This document shows positions 33,187 through 41,605 of a stretch of DNA of 64,000 nucleotides, piece by piece (within the stretch, counting starts at the first letter, position 1; every line of letters begins with the position of its first letter). This DNA is from Aeropyrum sp. (GTDB lineage Archaea; Thermoproteota; Thermoprotei_A; Sulfolobales; Acidilobaceae), in contig WAKF01000077.1 in NCBI GenBank assembly GCA_015523465.1, forward strand, positions 1 through 64,000. Reading direction: 5' to 3'. The position numbers and the translations under genes were made by a program. The notes under the pieces were generated by a model, which saw only the letters and a program-made list of their open reading frames with translations, did no database searches and had not been told where the DNA came from.

Positions 33187-35109
33187 GTGCCTGGGCTAGA
33201 CTATAAGGCCCTGGGAGTCAAGGTAGGCCTCGAGATACACCAACAGCTTGACACAACGCATAAGCTGTTCTGCGAGTGCCCGGCAGAGCTTACCGATGAT
33301 GAGGGAGACGTGTTCCTTAGGATGCTCAGGCCTACTAGGAGCGAGCTGGGTGACGTGGACCCCGCAGCCCTCTTCGAGTGGAGAAGGGGAAGAATGTACC
33401 GCTACCACGCTCCCCCAAGCCATACATGCCTTGTGGAGGCCGACGAGGAACCCCCTCACCCTATTAATAGAGAGGCTGTTGCGATCGCCCTTGGAGTTGC
33501 TATGGCTTTGAGATCGACGATAGTAGACGAGATCCACGTTATGAGGAAGACTGTAATAGATGGGAGCAACACCAGCGGATTCCAGAGGACTGCAATAGTG
33601 GCCCTAGGGGGCGCCATAGAGGTTGGCGGGAAGACCGTGCCAATCGAGACTATCGTGGTGGAGGAGGATGCTGCGAGAAAGCTTGGCGAGCAGGGTAGGA
33701 TCGTGGACTACAAGCTAGACAGGCTAGGAATACCCTTGATAGAGATTGCTACGGCGCCCGTCATAGAGACTCCAGAGGAGGCTAAGAGGGTGGCTCTAGC
33801 CATTGGCAGGCTCCTAAGGCTCACGGGTAAGGTTAAGAGGGGCCTTGGGACTATAAGGCAGGACCTAAACGTGAGCATTAGGGGAGGGGCTAAGACGGAG
33901 ATCAAGGGGGTCCAAAGGCTAGAGCTTATTCCTAAGGTGGTGGAGAACGAGGTCCTAAGGCAGGTTAGGCTCCTTGAGATCAAGGATGAGCTGAGGAGGA
34001 GGGGGCTTACAGAGGAAGCACTAAGGGAGGTTAGGCCTGTAGATTTGACAGGCCTGCTTAGGGCGTCTAAGAGCCGGGTTATAAAGAGGGCCTTAAAGAG
34101 TGGAGGGAAGGTTCTAGGAGTAAAGCTACCGCTTATGCATGGTATACTGGGCCGCGAGGTAATGCCTGGAAGGAGGTTTGGGGGAGAGGTCGCAGACTAC
34201 GCTAGGTTCTGGGCGGGCGTAGCGGGAATCATACACAGCGACGAGCTCCCCGGCTACGGGATAACCGAAGAGGAGATAGAAAGGATAGCCGAGGTCCTGG
34301 GCGTCGTTAGAGGGCGTGACGCGTTCGTGCTGGTGGCAGATAGCGAGGAGAAGGCTAGAAAGGCCATTGACGTGGTGATCTGGAGGGTTAAGATGGCACT
34401 CGAGGGGGTACCGGAGGAGACTAGGGCCGCCCTGGAGGACGGTACTACAAGGTATATGAGGCCTAGGCCGGGGAGCGCTAGGATGTACCCGGAGACAGAC
34501 ATACCCCCGCAGCCCGTGACCCAGGACCTACTTGAAGAGGCTAAGAGGTACGTCCCCAAACCGCCAGACGCTGTAGTCAAGGAGCTAGTAGAGAGATACG
34601 GACTCTCGAAAGACCTAGCGGAGGCTGTAGTCGATGATGAGAGGTTTAGGGTTATAGTGGAGGCCCTAGAGAGGTTTAAGGGATCCCTAGAGCCCAGCTA
34701 TGTAGCCGGATTCTTCATAGTAACGCTTAGAGGGCTTAGGGGTGAGGGGCTAGACACCGATAGTATCCCCGATGAGAAGCTGGTAGAGGTTCTAGAGGCT
34801 GTTGCTAAGGGTGAGGTTGCCAGAGAGGCTGCAGAGAGCATCGCAGGCTATCTAGCGAAGAACCCTGAAGCTAGCGTAGACGAGGCCGTCGAGGCCCTAG
34901 GCCTGAGGAAGATGGGGAGGGAGGAGGTTGAGAAAGTGCTAGAGGAGATTGTAGCCCAGCTCAGGGATGAGATATTAAAGAGGGGTGAGAGGGCTATGGG
35001 GCTAGTCATGGGAAGGGCGATGGCCAAGCTTAGGGGAAGGGCTGATGGGAGGCTAGTGGCAGAGGTTGCCAGGGAGAAGATCAGGGAGGTCCTAGCTAGA
35101 AGAGGCTAA
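33187..35109 (+). CDS. gatE: Glu-tRNA(Gln) amidotransferase subunit E
   Basis: The 640-residue GatB/GatE-family subunit transfers ammonia to the misacylated Glu-tRNA(Gln) after activating the glutamate with ATP. Family blocks include VGLEIHQQLDTTHKLFCEC, MRKTVIDGSNTSGFQRTAIVA, GLGTIRQDLNVSIRGGAKTEIKGVQ and DTRYMRPRPG-like TTRYMRPRPGSARMYPETDIPP. The AspRS-type insertion of GatE (about 280-420) is present, unlike in bacterial GatB, and a C-terminal YqeY-like helical tail recognises tRNA. It starts at GTG 33187 and is co-transcribed with gatD. No gatA/B/C genes are seen. Confidence 0.95.
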   Translation: MPGLDYKALGVKVGLEIHQQLDTTHKLFCECPAELTDDEGDVFLRMLRPTRSELGDVDPAALFEWRRGRMYRYHAPPSHTCLVEADEEPPHPINREAVAIALGVAMALRSTIVDEIHVMRKTVIDGSNTSGFQRTAIVALGGAIEVGGKTVPIETIVVEEDAARKLGEQGRIVDYKLDRLGIPLIEIATAPVIETPEEAKRVALAIGRLLRLTGKVKRGLGTIRQDLNVSIRGGAKTEIKGVQRLELIPKVVENEVLRQVRLLEIKDELRRRGLTEEALREVRPVDLTGLLRASKSRVIKRALKSGGKVLGVKLPLMHGILGREVMPGRRFGGEVADYARFWAGVAGIIHSDELPGYGITEEEIERIAEVLGVVRGRDAFVLVADSEEKARKAIDVVIWRVKMALEGVPEETRAALEDGTTRYMRPRPGSARMYPETDIPPQPVTQDLLEEAKRYVPKPPDAVVKELVERYGLSKDLAEAVVDDERFRVIVEALERFKGSLEPSYVAGFFIVTLRGLRGEGLDTDSIPDEKLVEVLEAVAKGEVAREAAESIAGYLAKNPEASVDEAVEALGLRKMGREEVEKVLEEIVAQLRDEILKRGERAMGLVMGRAMAKLRGRADGRLVAEVAREKIREVLARRG

Positions 35110-35221
35110 ATTCCCCGGGCTTTTATTGTGAGGGTAGGACCTCAGCAATCGCTCCCCCTATCACAGCCCTGCAAGGCTCTTCAAAGGCCAATTCACATCA
35201 TCGGCCCCGACATCAACGTCG

Positions 35222-37087
35222 TTATATTGGGAGGGTCTGGAGGGCTATTATGCCTACGAGGCTTGTTATCAGTAGGAGTAGTGATGCGTGTATGAAGCCA
35301 CTAGCCACAGTTCCATCCCTGATCTTCCCGGCTACGATGCCCATAAGCCATGAGTTGAATATTGAGCCTAGTAGCAGGAACAGCGCTATCTTAGCCAGCT
35401 CCTCCTTCTCGGTAATAACGCTCACGCTAGCAAAGCCCGCTCCTATTGTGCCCGCCCCCTCGGGCGTTATCGTCTGTAGCGTCTGAGTTATGAATGATAA
35501 GATTAGTATGCTCGAGGCAGTTACTAGTATAGCCCCTAGGTAAGGCATTAGGATGTACACCCTCAGCTTCCTCTTCAACTCTTCTTCCAGAAGTACGAGG
35601 CTATGTGTGAACCTTGCCAGAGTCTCAAGCACGTCAGGACTGCCACCGCCTAGCTCGATGGAGTCCACTAGAAACCTCATAGTGGAGAGTACAACCCAGT
35701 CTCTCACCCCCTTTACAGCACCCCTAACGGCCTCCTCGATGTTGAGGCCCAGCCTAACCCCGGTAGCCATCCTTCTGACTATCGGGTTTAAGGGTCCATA
35801 GTCCCTTATACTCACGTTCTCGATGCTTCTCTCAGGGCTCAGACCCGTCTTTCTAACCTCTGTAAGGTCTCTTAGGAAGTTGGCTAGCGCCAAGCCTAGG
35901 CCTCTGTGCCTGCGCGCTACTATTATGTAGGCGATTGCTGGGGGTATGCTGAAGGCTAGTAAATATGCGTCGAGGGTGATCACACTCTTAACTATAAAGG
36001 CCTTATCGTAGGTTACAGTGCCTGCAAAGATCGTTATAACGCCAGTTAGTATCATAGCGGCCGTGCCTACGGCTAGCGAGAGAGGTATGCTATAGTAGAT
36101 TATGGCTTTATAATAGGCTGTCACCTTTACAGGGCTCTTAGGCTGGGCCCTGTGGATTAGATACAACATGACGAGGGTGGTGAAGGGTAGGAAGACGAAG
36201 GAGAATAGTATCATCTGGGCAACGCCGCCAAAGACTCCCCCTTGCCCTCCTCCCAGCACACTACTTATAGTGAAGAACACGTAGAACGCTATCACGGCTA
36301 TAACTGCTACAGTAATATAGATTTCAGTGTAGAGGCTTACACGGTCGGCTATAGCCTTAATATCGCTAAGACGGGACTCGAATATATCGTTAGCCTTTAT
36401 CTCAAGGTAGTGTACAACGTCACCCCCAATCTTTACCGTCGTAGTATAGCCTAGCATGAGGTCCCTATACCTATGGCTGGGATGATAGATCGCGTTGTCT
36501 TCGACAGCGTCTAGAGGATCCCTCCCAAGGAGCTTAATGTTCCTCAGTATTAACTGGGCCTCTCTCCTCACAGCACTAAATATCTTAAGCTCTGCAACCC
36601 TTGAAAGCACCACACTAATAGGAACCCTAGCCCTAGACATTGTAGCCAGGTATACTGCAAAGAATGGTAGCTCAGTATCTACGCCCTCCTTTCTCTCGGA
36701 TATCTTGAGGGAGGGGTAGAGTAGGAAGAATGCTAGCACTATTACCGGGAGCATCATGAGGATGAAGATGAGTGATGCCTTTATGGGCAAGCTAACACCG
36801 CTCAGGGCTATCCAGATTGAGAAGTAGAATGCTAATAGGAAGGTAGTTACTGTTGCTAAAACCATTCTAGAGGCGTATAAGTGAGGATACGTGGTGATAC
36901 CAGCCCTCCTAATCGCCTCTTCCAGCTCAAAGTTCCTTACAACCCACCTACCTATCCCTCCAAAATAATTGACAGCAATATAGTCTACCACGTCCATAAG
37001 GCCGGGCCTGGGCCTCTCAACCCTATACCTACGCTCTTCAACTCGCCTACGCCTTCTAAGCCTTGCTAAGACGCCGGACAAAGCCAC
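35222..37087 (-). CDS. Type IV pilus/secretion membrane platform protein (TadC/FlaJ-like, double domain)
   Basis: The 621-residue membrane protein carries two copies of a type II secretion F/TadC-type domain. Domain 1 runs about 55-340 (helical cytoplasmic region EGVDTELPFFAVYLATMSRARVP), and domain 2 about 345-621 (RDLTEVRKTGLSPERSIENVS). Each is flanked by hydrophobic spans such as TYTEIYITVAVIAVIAFYVFF-like TEIYITVAVIAVIAFYVFF and LLLITSLVGIIAL. Such proteins anchor the cytoplasmic ATPase of pili, archaella or secretion systems. It starts 34 nt after the ATPase gene stop, so the two form an operon. No pilin or prepilin peptidase is nearby. Confidence 0.85.
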   Translation of the reverse strand: MALSGVLARLRRRRRVEERRYRVERPRPGLMDVVDYIAVNYFGGIGRWVVRNFELEEAIRRAGITTYPHLYASRMVLATVTTFLLAFYFSIWIALSGVSLPIKASLIFILMMLPVIVLAFFLLYPSLKISERKEGVDTELPFFAVYLATMSRARVPISVVLSRVAELKIFSAVRREAQLILRNIKLLGRDPLDAVEDNAIYHPSHRYRDLMLGYTTTVKIGGDVVHYLEIKANDIFESRLSDIKAIADRVSLYTEIYITVAVIAVIAFYVFFTISSVLGGGQGGVFGGVAQMILFSFVFLPFTTLVMLYLIHRAQPKSPVKVTAYYKAIIYYSIPLSLAVGTAAMILTGVITIFAGTVTYDKAFIVKSVITLDAYLLAFSIPPAIAYIIVARRHRGLGLALANFLRDLTEVRKTGLSPERSIENVSIRDYGPLNPIVRRMATGVRLGLNIEEAVRGAVKGVRDWVVLSTMRFLVDSIELGGGSPDVLETLARFTHSLVLLEEELKRKLRVYILMPYLGAILVTASSILILSFITQTLQTITPEGAGTIGAGFASVSVITEKEELAKIALFLLLGSIFNSWLMGIVAGKIRDGTVASGFIHASLLLLITSLVGIIALQTLPI

Positions 37088-37121
37088 CTTAAATCCCCCG
37101 GCCTTTCTAACCTCTAAACCC

Positions 37122-38816
37122 TTAGATCCTGTATGCCTCTAGCTCCTTAACGGCTCTCTCATACGTCTTCTCGGGGTTCATATAGTACCTGAATATGACT
37201 TCTGCCACTTTATCGTAGCTCCTTATACCTGCAATCCTCATCCACTCAAGTATGATCCTCCTCCTTTCTAAGTCATTTATCAGGTCCTCGAAGGTCACGC
37301 CTGCAAGCTTACTTACCTCGCTGAGTAGGTGGCTTCTCTCGAATTCGTGTTCGTGTTCTTTAGTGTATGGGTTCCATCTTGCAACCTCCCGGTAGACTCC
37401 ATAGTCCACGATCTCCCAAAGGTTCGTTATCCTCCTTGCGATCTGGTAGGAGCCGTCTGGGTTGAGGATCCTAACTCTCTTAATTGCTAGGGCGAATTTC
37501 AGCAAGGGTATGTAGCTCGGCGGTATATTCATCGGGGGGCTTGTCAACCTCTTAACCATAGCCTCTACGTCCTCAGAGTGGATCGTAGTTAGGCCTCCGT
37601 GACCTGTAGCCATAGCCTGGAAGAGAACGTAGGCCTCCTCACCCCTAACCTCACCCACTATTATCACGTCCGGCCTATACCTCAAGCTAACCTTGACTAG
37701 GTCGTAGAGTGTTACCTCACCTATCTTCTCTACCCCAAGCCCGTAGCTAGGCCTGGAGGCCAGTTGAACCCAGTTCTTGTGAGGTAGCTTAAGCTCAGGG
37801 GTATCCTCTATAGTCACTATCTTGATGTTGGGCCTGAATAGCGTGGCTATGGCGTTTAACGTCGTAGTCTTACCCGAGCCCGTCACACCCATTATTATCC
37901 CTGGCATCTTATAGTCCATAGCGATCCAGAGGTACGCTGCCATATAGGATGAAAGGGTGCCATAGTCTATAAGGTCTATTATGCTTAGGGGCTTCTCCTT
38001 GAACTTCCTTATAGTGAATGTAGAGCCGGAAGTGCTCACTTCGCGTTTGAAGGTCACCGCGAGCCTGTGACCCTCGGGGAGTATAGCGTCTACTATGGGG
38101 AACGCCACGCTCACGTGCCTCCCAGCCTTGTGAACCAGCCTGAGTACAAGCTTATCCAGCTCCTCGTCAGAGGAAAACACAATGTTGGTCGGGAGGCTCT
38201 CATACTTCTGGTGCCAAACGTAGATGGGCCTACCCACCCCGTCGCAGCTTATATCCTCAATATAGGAGTCCTTCATCAGCACGTGGATAGGCCCATATCC
38301 TATGGTATCCCTCGTTATATAGTAGAGTATCTTGCCCCAGCTCACCTGGGGGTAGATACCTCCAAACCTTATCCTGTATATGCTTACGATCCTCTTAATC
38401 TGCCCTATGAAGTAGTCGCGCTCCCACTCATACCTCTCAACCCCCTTAACTTCCTCAGTAGGGGTAGGAGGCAGGGGCTTGAGCTCCCAGTTCAAGATCT
38501 CCATTATCCTCTCGTAAGCCCTCCTCTCCTCAGGGGTCATCTCAAGCTCGTCTACAAAGTACACGTAGGAGCCCGAGTTCTTGTCCTCGAGGATCAGCAC
38601 TCTAGCCCAAGGATCCTCGATGACATAGTCTTCTATTATGTTGTACGAGGCTTCAAGCTTAAGCTCCTTACGGCTCCTAGCAGCCTCAATATCTTTCCTA
38701 CGCTCTTTGAGCTCTCTCTCAACAACGGTATCTATATCCTCAACTTCATCACTAACCTGCTTCTCGGCACCCCCCTTAAAGATCCTCGGCAGAAGCCTTC
38801 TCAGGGGCGGGGCCAT
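37122..38816 (-). CDS. Type II/IV secretion or pilus assembly ATPase (GspE/TadA family)
   Basis: The 564-residue hexameric motor ATPase has Walker A IIMGVTGSGKTTTLN, an aspartate box KIVTIEDTPELKLPHKNWVQL, Walker B RYRPDVIIVGEVRGEEAY and a His box GHGGLTTIHSEDVEAM. The N-terminal about 120 residues are charged and helical. It powers extension of a pilus, archaellum or secretion filament together with the downstream double-domain platform. Subfamily (Aap, Ups, archaellar or other crenarchaeal pilus) cannot be settled here. ATG 38816 lies close to an AT-rich region (ACATTAAAATAG) that may be its promoter. Confidence 0.92.
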   Translation of the reverse strand: MAPPLRRLLPRIFKGGAEKQVSDEVEDIDTVVERELKERRKDIEAARSRKELKLEASYNIIEDYVIEDPWARVLILEDKNSGSYVYFVDELEMTPEERRAYERIMEILNWELKPLPPTPTEEVKGVERYEWERDYFIGQIKRIVSIYRIRFGGIYPQVSWGKILYYITRDTIGYGPIHVLMKDSYIEDISCDGVGRPIYVWHQKYESLPTNIVFSSDEELDKLVLRLVHKAGRHVSVAFPIVDAILPEGHRLAVTFKREVSTSGSTFTIRKFKEKPLSIIDLIDYGTLSSYMAAYLWIAMDYKMPGIIMGVTGSGKTTTLNAIATLFRPNIKIVTIEDTPELKLPHKNWVQLASRPSYGLGVEKIGEVTLYDLVKVSLRYRPDVIIVGEVRGEEAYVLFQAMATGHGGLTTIHSEDVEAMVKRLTSPPMNIPPSYIPLLKFALAIKRVRILNPDGSYQIARRITNLWEIVDYGVYREVARWNPYTKEHEHEFERSHLLSEVSKLAGVTFEDLINDLERRRIILEWMRIAGIRSYDKVAEVIFRYYMNPEKTYERAVKELEAYRI

Positions 38817-39043
38817 TCATTTCAACCCATCTATTTTAATGTGAGCCGAAATAGTAACTTAAGCGTTCCGTACCCCTTGTAAAAAGCGCATTTAACCTCT
38901 CGAGCGAAACCGTTTTTAAACCTCGTTTTATGTTGGAGCCCGATATGCATGGGTAGTGAGGAGGGTTAAAGCTTATAGGACTTGCAGGTTGACAGAACAA
39001 ATATCCCGAAGACAGGGGATGTGAGAGCCTATTATATTAGCGT

Positions 39044-39535
39044 GTGGAAGCCTGGTGGGAATTTATGAATGGGAGTCTATTACTGGAAAAGGCTGTGTGG
39101 CAGGAAGTCTTTGACGCAGCTAGGGAGATTTACATGAAAGTTTTCAGAGGGCCTGACGACTGGGATAGAGTTAAGGTCTTCCTGGCATATAAGATAGCCG
39201 GCATCCTTAGAAAATATTTCATGACAGTCAAGCGGATCGCCCTCCTCGACTTATCCGGAGGCGAGTGTGTTGAGGGCGAGAGAGGGAGTTTTGACATTGA
39301 TATTATTGTGGAGGTGGGTAGTGAGGCTGAAGCTTATGCTTTGGCTAGTCTGGAACCTATCATAGATAATGCTTTGAAGGAGGCGTTTGTCTTTACCGTT
39401 AGTGAGAGTGTCTACAGGGAGCTGCTTAAAAAGTATGGTAGAGGCCTTAACCATAATATAGTTGAGTTTCACATAAACGATAGCTACGTGTTGAAACTTG
39501 CAAACAGTAGCTCGTGCCCTCCTATAGAGCTGTGA
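39044..39535 (+). CDS. Hypothetical protein, possible nucleotidyltransferase-like fold
   Basis: I do not recognise this 163-residue protein. The first 60 residues are helical (WQEVFDAAREIYMKVFRG, VKVFLAYKIAGILRKYFM). Then ERGSFDIDIIVEVGSE resembles the second-acid strand (D-x-D-x-x-V) of nucleotidyltransferase folds, though the GS motif that should come first is only SGGECVEGERGS. The C-terminal part has mixed helix and strand (HNIVEFHINDSYVLKL). It starts at GTG 39044 or ATG 39065. A TATA-like TTTTTAAACC lies 130 bp upstream, which would leave a long leader, and a nearer ATTATATTAG lies at about 39031. It has no functional link to its neighbours. Confidence 0.55.
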   Translation: MEAWWEFMNGSLLLEKAVWQEVFDAAREIYMKVFRGPDDWDRVKVFLAYKIAGILRKYFMTVKRIALLDLSGGECVEGERGSFDIDIIVEVGSEAEAYALASLEPIIDNALKEAFVFTVSESVYRELLKKYGRGLNHNIVEFHINDSYVLKLANSSSCPPIEL

Positions 39536-39632
39536 AGGCCTTTAAAGTGCATGCATAGCTTGGTGTAGACTCGATCTTCTATTGCTTCTTAATCCTCTTC
39601 CCGGAAGCACAAGTCTATTGGGGCTAGGCGGT

Positions 39633-40496
39633 TTGCCCCTTAGGATAGCCGTTGGGGTTAAATGGGTTCCCAACACGCAGGCAGTCAGGATTGACCCTAA
39701 GACGGGCACTCTCATTAGGCAGGGTGTACCGAGCATAATAAACCCTAACGACCTCTCAGCAGTAGAGCTGGCATTAAGGCTCAGAGACGCTTATGGGGGC
39801 GAGGTCCTAGCGGTCTCAATGGCTCCCCCACCAGCCGTTAAGGGCTTAGAGGCTCTCATAGGCATGGGGGTCGACTACGCCTACCTGTTCTCGGATAGGG
39901 TCTTCGCGGGTGCTGATACACTAGCTACAAGCTACGTACTAGCTCAGGGCATAAGGTTCATTGAAAAGGAGAGGGGCAGGGTAGACTTGCTAGTGTTTGG
40001 GCAGGAGACCATAGATTCTAGCACAGCCCACGTACCAGCTCAGACTGCAAGCTGGCTTGGATGGCCCTACATATACTATGTTAGGAGGGCCGAGCTGGTG
40101 GGCGACGGCGTGTTGAGGGTCGAGAGGTTTATTGAGGGTTATGTAGAGGTGTACGATCTACCTTTGCCGGCTGTAGTTTCTGTCGCTGCTAGGTCCTACA
40201 AGCCGCGTCATGTAACCCTTTCGGGGAAGGTTAGGGCTAAGGTTGAGAGGCCCATAAGGATCGTGTCTAATAAGGAGTTGGGGCTTGACCCTAGGTGCGT
40301 GGGGCTGAAGGGTAGCCCAACTATAGTGGCTAGGGTAACCTACCTACCCGAAGTTCCCAGGAAGAAGGAAGTCTACGTAGCTAAGGACCCAAGGGACGGT
40401 GCTAGGTGGCTTCTCAAAAAGCTGCTAACAGACCCTGAGACGAGGGACGTGATTCTCTCCTACCTCTGGGGTGGGAAAGGTGGCGGCAGGACTTGA
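39633..40496 (+). CDS. etfB: Electron transfer flavoprotein beta subunit
   Basis: The protein begins PLRIAVGVKWVPNTQAVRID, the classic EtfB/FixA opening. It carries the AMP/adenine-nucleotide fold seen in NPNDLSAVELALRLRDAYG and ALIGMGVDYAYLF, and the FGQETIDSSTAHVPAQTASWLG signature. It pairs with EtfA to bind FAD and accept electrons from acyl-CoA dehydrogenase. The track ORF starts at TTG 39582, but family members begin at this strand, so TTG 39633 (287 residues) is preferred. CTTTAAAG near 39541 may be the promoter. It overlaps etfA by 26 nt. Confidence 0.92.
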   Translation: MPLRIAVGVKWVPNTQAVRIDPKTGTLIRQGVPSIINPNDLSAVELALRLRDAYGGEVLAVSMAPPPAVKGLEALIGMGVDYAYLFSDRVFAGADTLATSYVLAQGIRFIEKERGRVDLLVFGQETIDSSTAHVPAQTASWLGWPYIYYVRRAELVGDGVLRVERFIEGYVEVYDLPLPAVVSVAARSYKPRHVTLSGKVRAKVERPIRIVSNKELGLDPRCVGLKGSPTIVARVTYLPEVPRKKEVYVAKDPRDGARWLLKKLLTDPETRDVILSYLWGGKGGGRT

Positions 40497-41592
40497 CTGC
40501 TCCAAGCTTTGCCCCGAATGGCCTTGCGAGAGTCCCGGCGATTTTAAGGGGGTCTGGGTTGTAGCAGAGCTCGTCGACGGAGAAGTATCAGAGCCTAGCC
40601 TCCAAATGCTGACTCCGGCTAGGAAGATCGCGGAGAAGCTTGGAGACCCCGTTACTGGGGTCATCGTAGGACCTCCGGGAGCTGAGAAGGGGGCGGAGGA
40701 GCTTATTAAGAGGGGCGCGGATGAGGTCATAGTAGTCGAGCATGAAGGCTTGAGCGAGTACTACCCTGAGGTGTACGGTGAGGTTATAGCGAGGCTCGCA
40801 GCCGAGAGGAAGCCCTCAGTGATACTTCTAGCAGCTACTGCTAGGGGGAGGGAGATGGCCCCTTACATAGCCAACACCTTAAGGGCTGGGATCACTGCTG
40901 ATTGCACAGACTTCGAGGTAGACGAGAAGACTAGGGACGTTCTCATGATTAGGCCTCCATTCGCAGCCATAATGCTAGCCTACATTAGGACCCCCTTCCG
41001 GAGGCCTCAGATAGGTACTGCGAGGCCCAACGTATTCCCGGTACCCCCAAGGGACGAGTCTAGGAAGGGGAGGGTTGTCAGGGTTGAGGTCGAGCCCCCA
41101 AAGCCAAGGGCTAGGCTTGTTTCGAGGAAGCGTATAGGTAGGAGGGAGACACCCATAGAGAAGGCTGACGTGATAGTAGCTGGCGGTAGGGGGCTTGGGG
41201 GCCCTGAGGGCTTTAAGCTCCTCGAGGAGCTGGCTTCCCTAATAGGTGGTGTCGTAGCTGGAAGTAGGAAAGCTGTCGATGCTGGATGGATAGAGGCTGA
41301 CAGGCAGGTAGGCCTCACAGGGAAGACCGTGAAGCCCAGGCTATACATTGCAGTCGGGATAAGCGGGTCGGCCCAGCACATGGTGGGTGTGAGGGAGGCT
41401 AGGAGGATAGCTGCGATAAACATAGACCCTGAAGCGCCGATAGCCTCGCAGGCCGACTACACTGTGGTAGGGGATTATAGGGAGATCATCCCAGCCCTTA
41501 TAGATGAGCTTAAGAGGCTTAAGGAGGAGGGTGCAAAGTATCTCGAAGAACTCCTAGCAGGGGAGGTTGTAGTAGTAGAGCCTGAAAGGTAG
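40471..41592 (+). CDS. etfA: Electron transfer flavoprotein alpha subunit
   Basis: The 373-residue subunit carries the FAD-binding domain: VVAGGRGLGGPEGFKLLEEL, GASRKAVDAGW-like GSRKAVDAGWIEADRQVGLTGKTVKP and YIAVGISGSAQHMVGVREARRIAAINIDPEAPI. The N-terminal half has the EtfA alpha/beta domain with RARPNVF-like TARPNVFPVPPRD. An N-terminal cysteine cluster, CSKLCPEWPCE (residues 10-20), is an extra feature I would not expect in a simple ETF, and could hold a metal or cluster. It overlaps etfB at its start and is followed by fixC 13 nt later. GTG 40471 or GTG 40480 may start it. Confidence 0.93.
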   Translation: MGKVAAGLDCSKLCPEWPCESPGDFKGVWVVAELVDGEVSEPSLQMLTPARKIAEKLGDPVTGVIVGPPGAEKGAEELIKRGADEVIVVEHEGLSEYYPEVYGEVIARLAAERKPSVILLAATARGREMAPYIANTLRAGITADCTDFEVDEKTRDVLMIRPPFAAIMLAYIRTPFRRPQIGTARPNVFPVPPRDESRKGRVVRVEVEPPKPRARLVSRKRIGRRETPIEKADVIVAGGRGLGGPEGFKLLEELASLIGGVVAGSRKAVDAGWIEADRQVGLTGKTVKPRLYIAVGISGSAQHMVGVREARRIAAINIDPEAPIASQADYTVVGDYREIIPALIDELKRLKEEGAKYLEELLAGEVVVVEPER

Positions 41593-41605
41593 GAGGTGGA
41601 AGGCT

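Noticed and set aside
38067-38882. 271-residue plus-strand ORF opposite the secretion ATPase
   Set aside because: It mirrors the motor ATPase, whose Walker A, Walker B and His box are complete on the minus strand.
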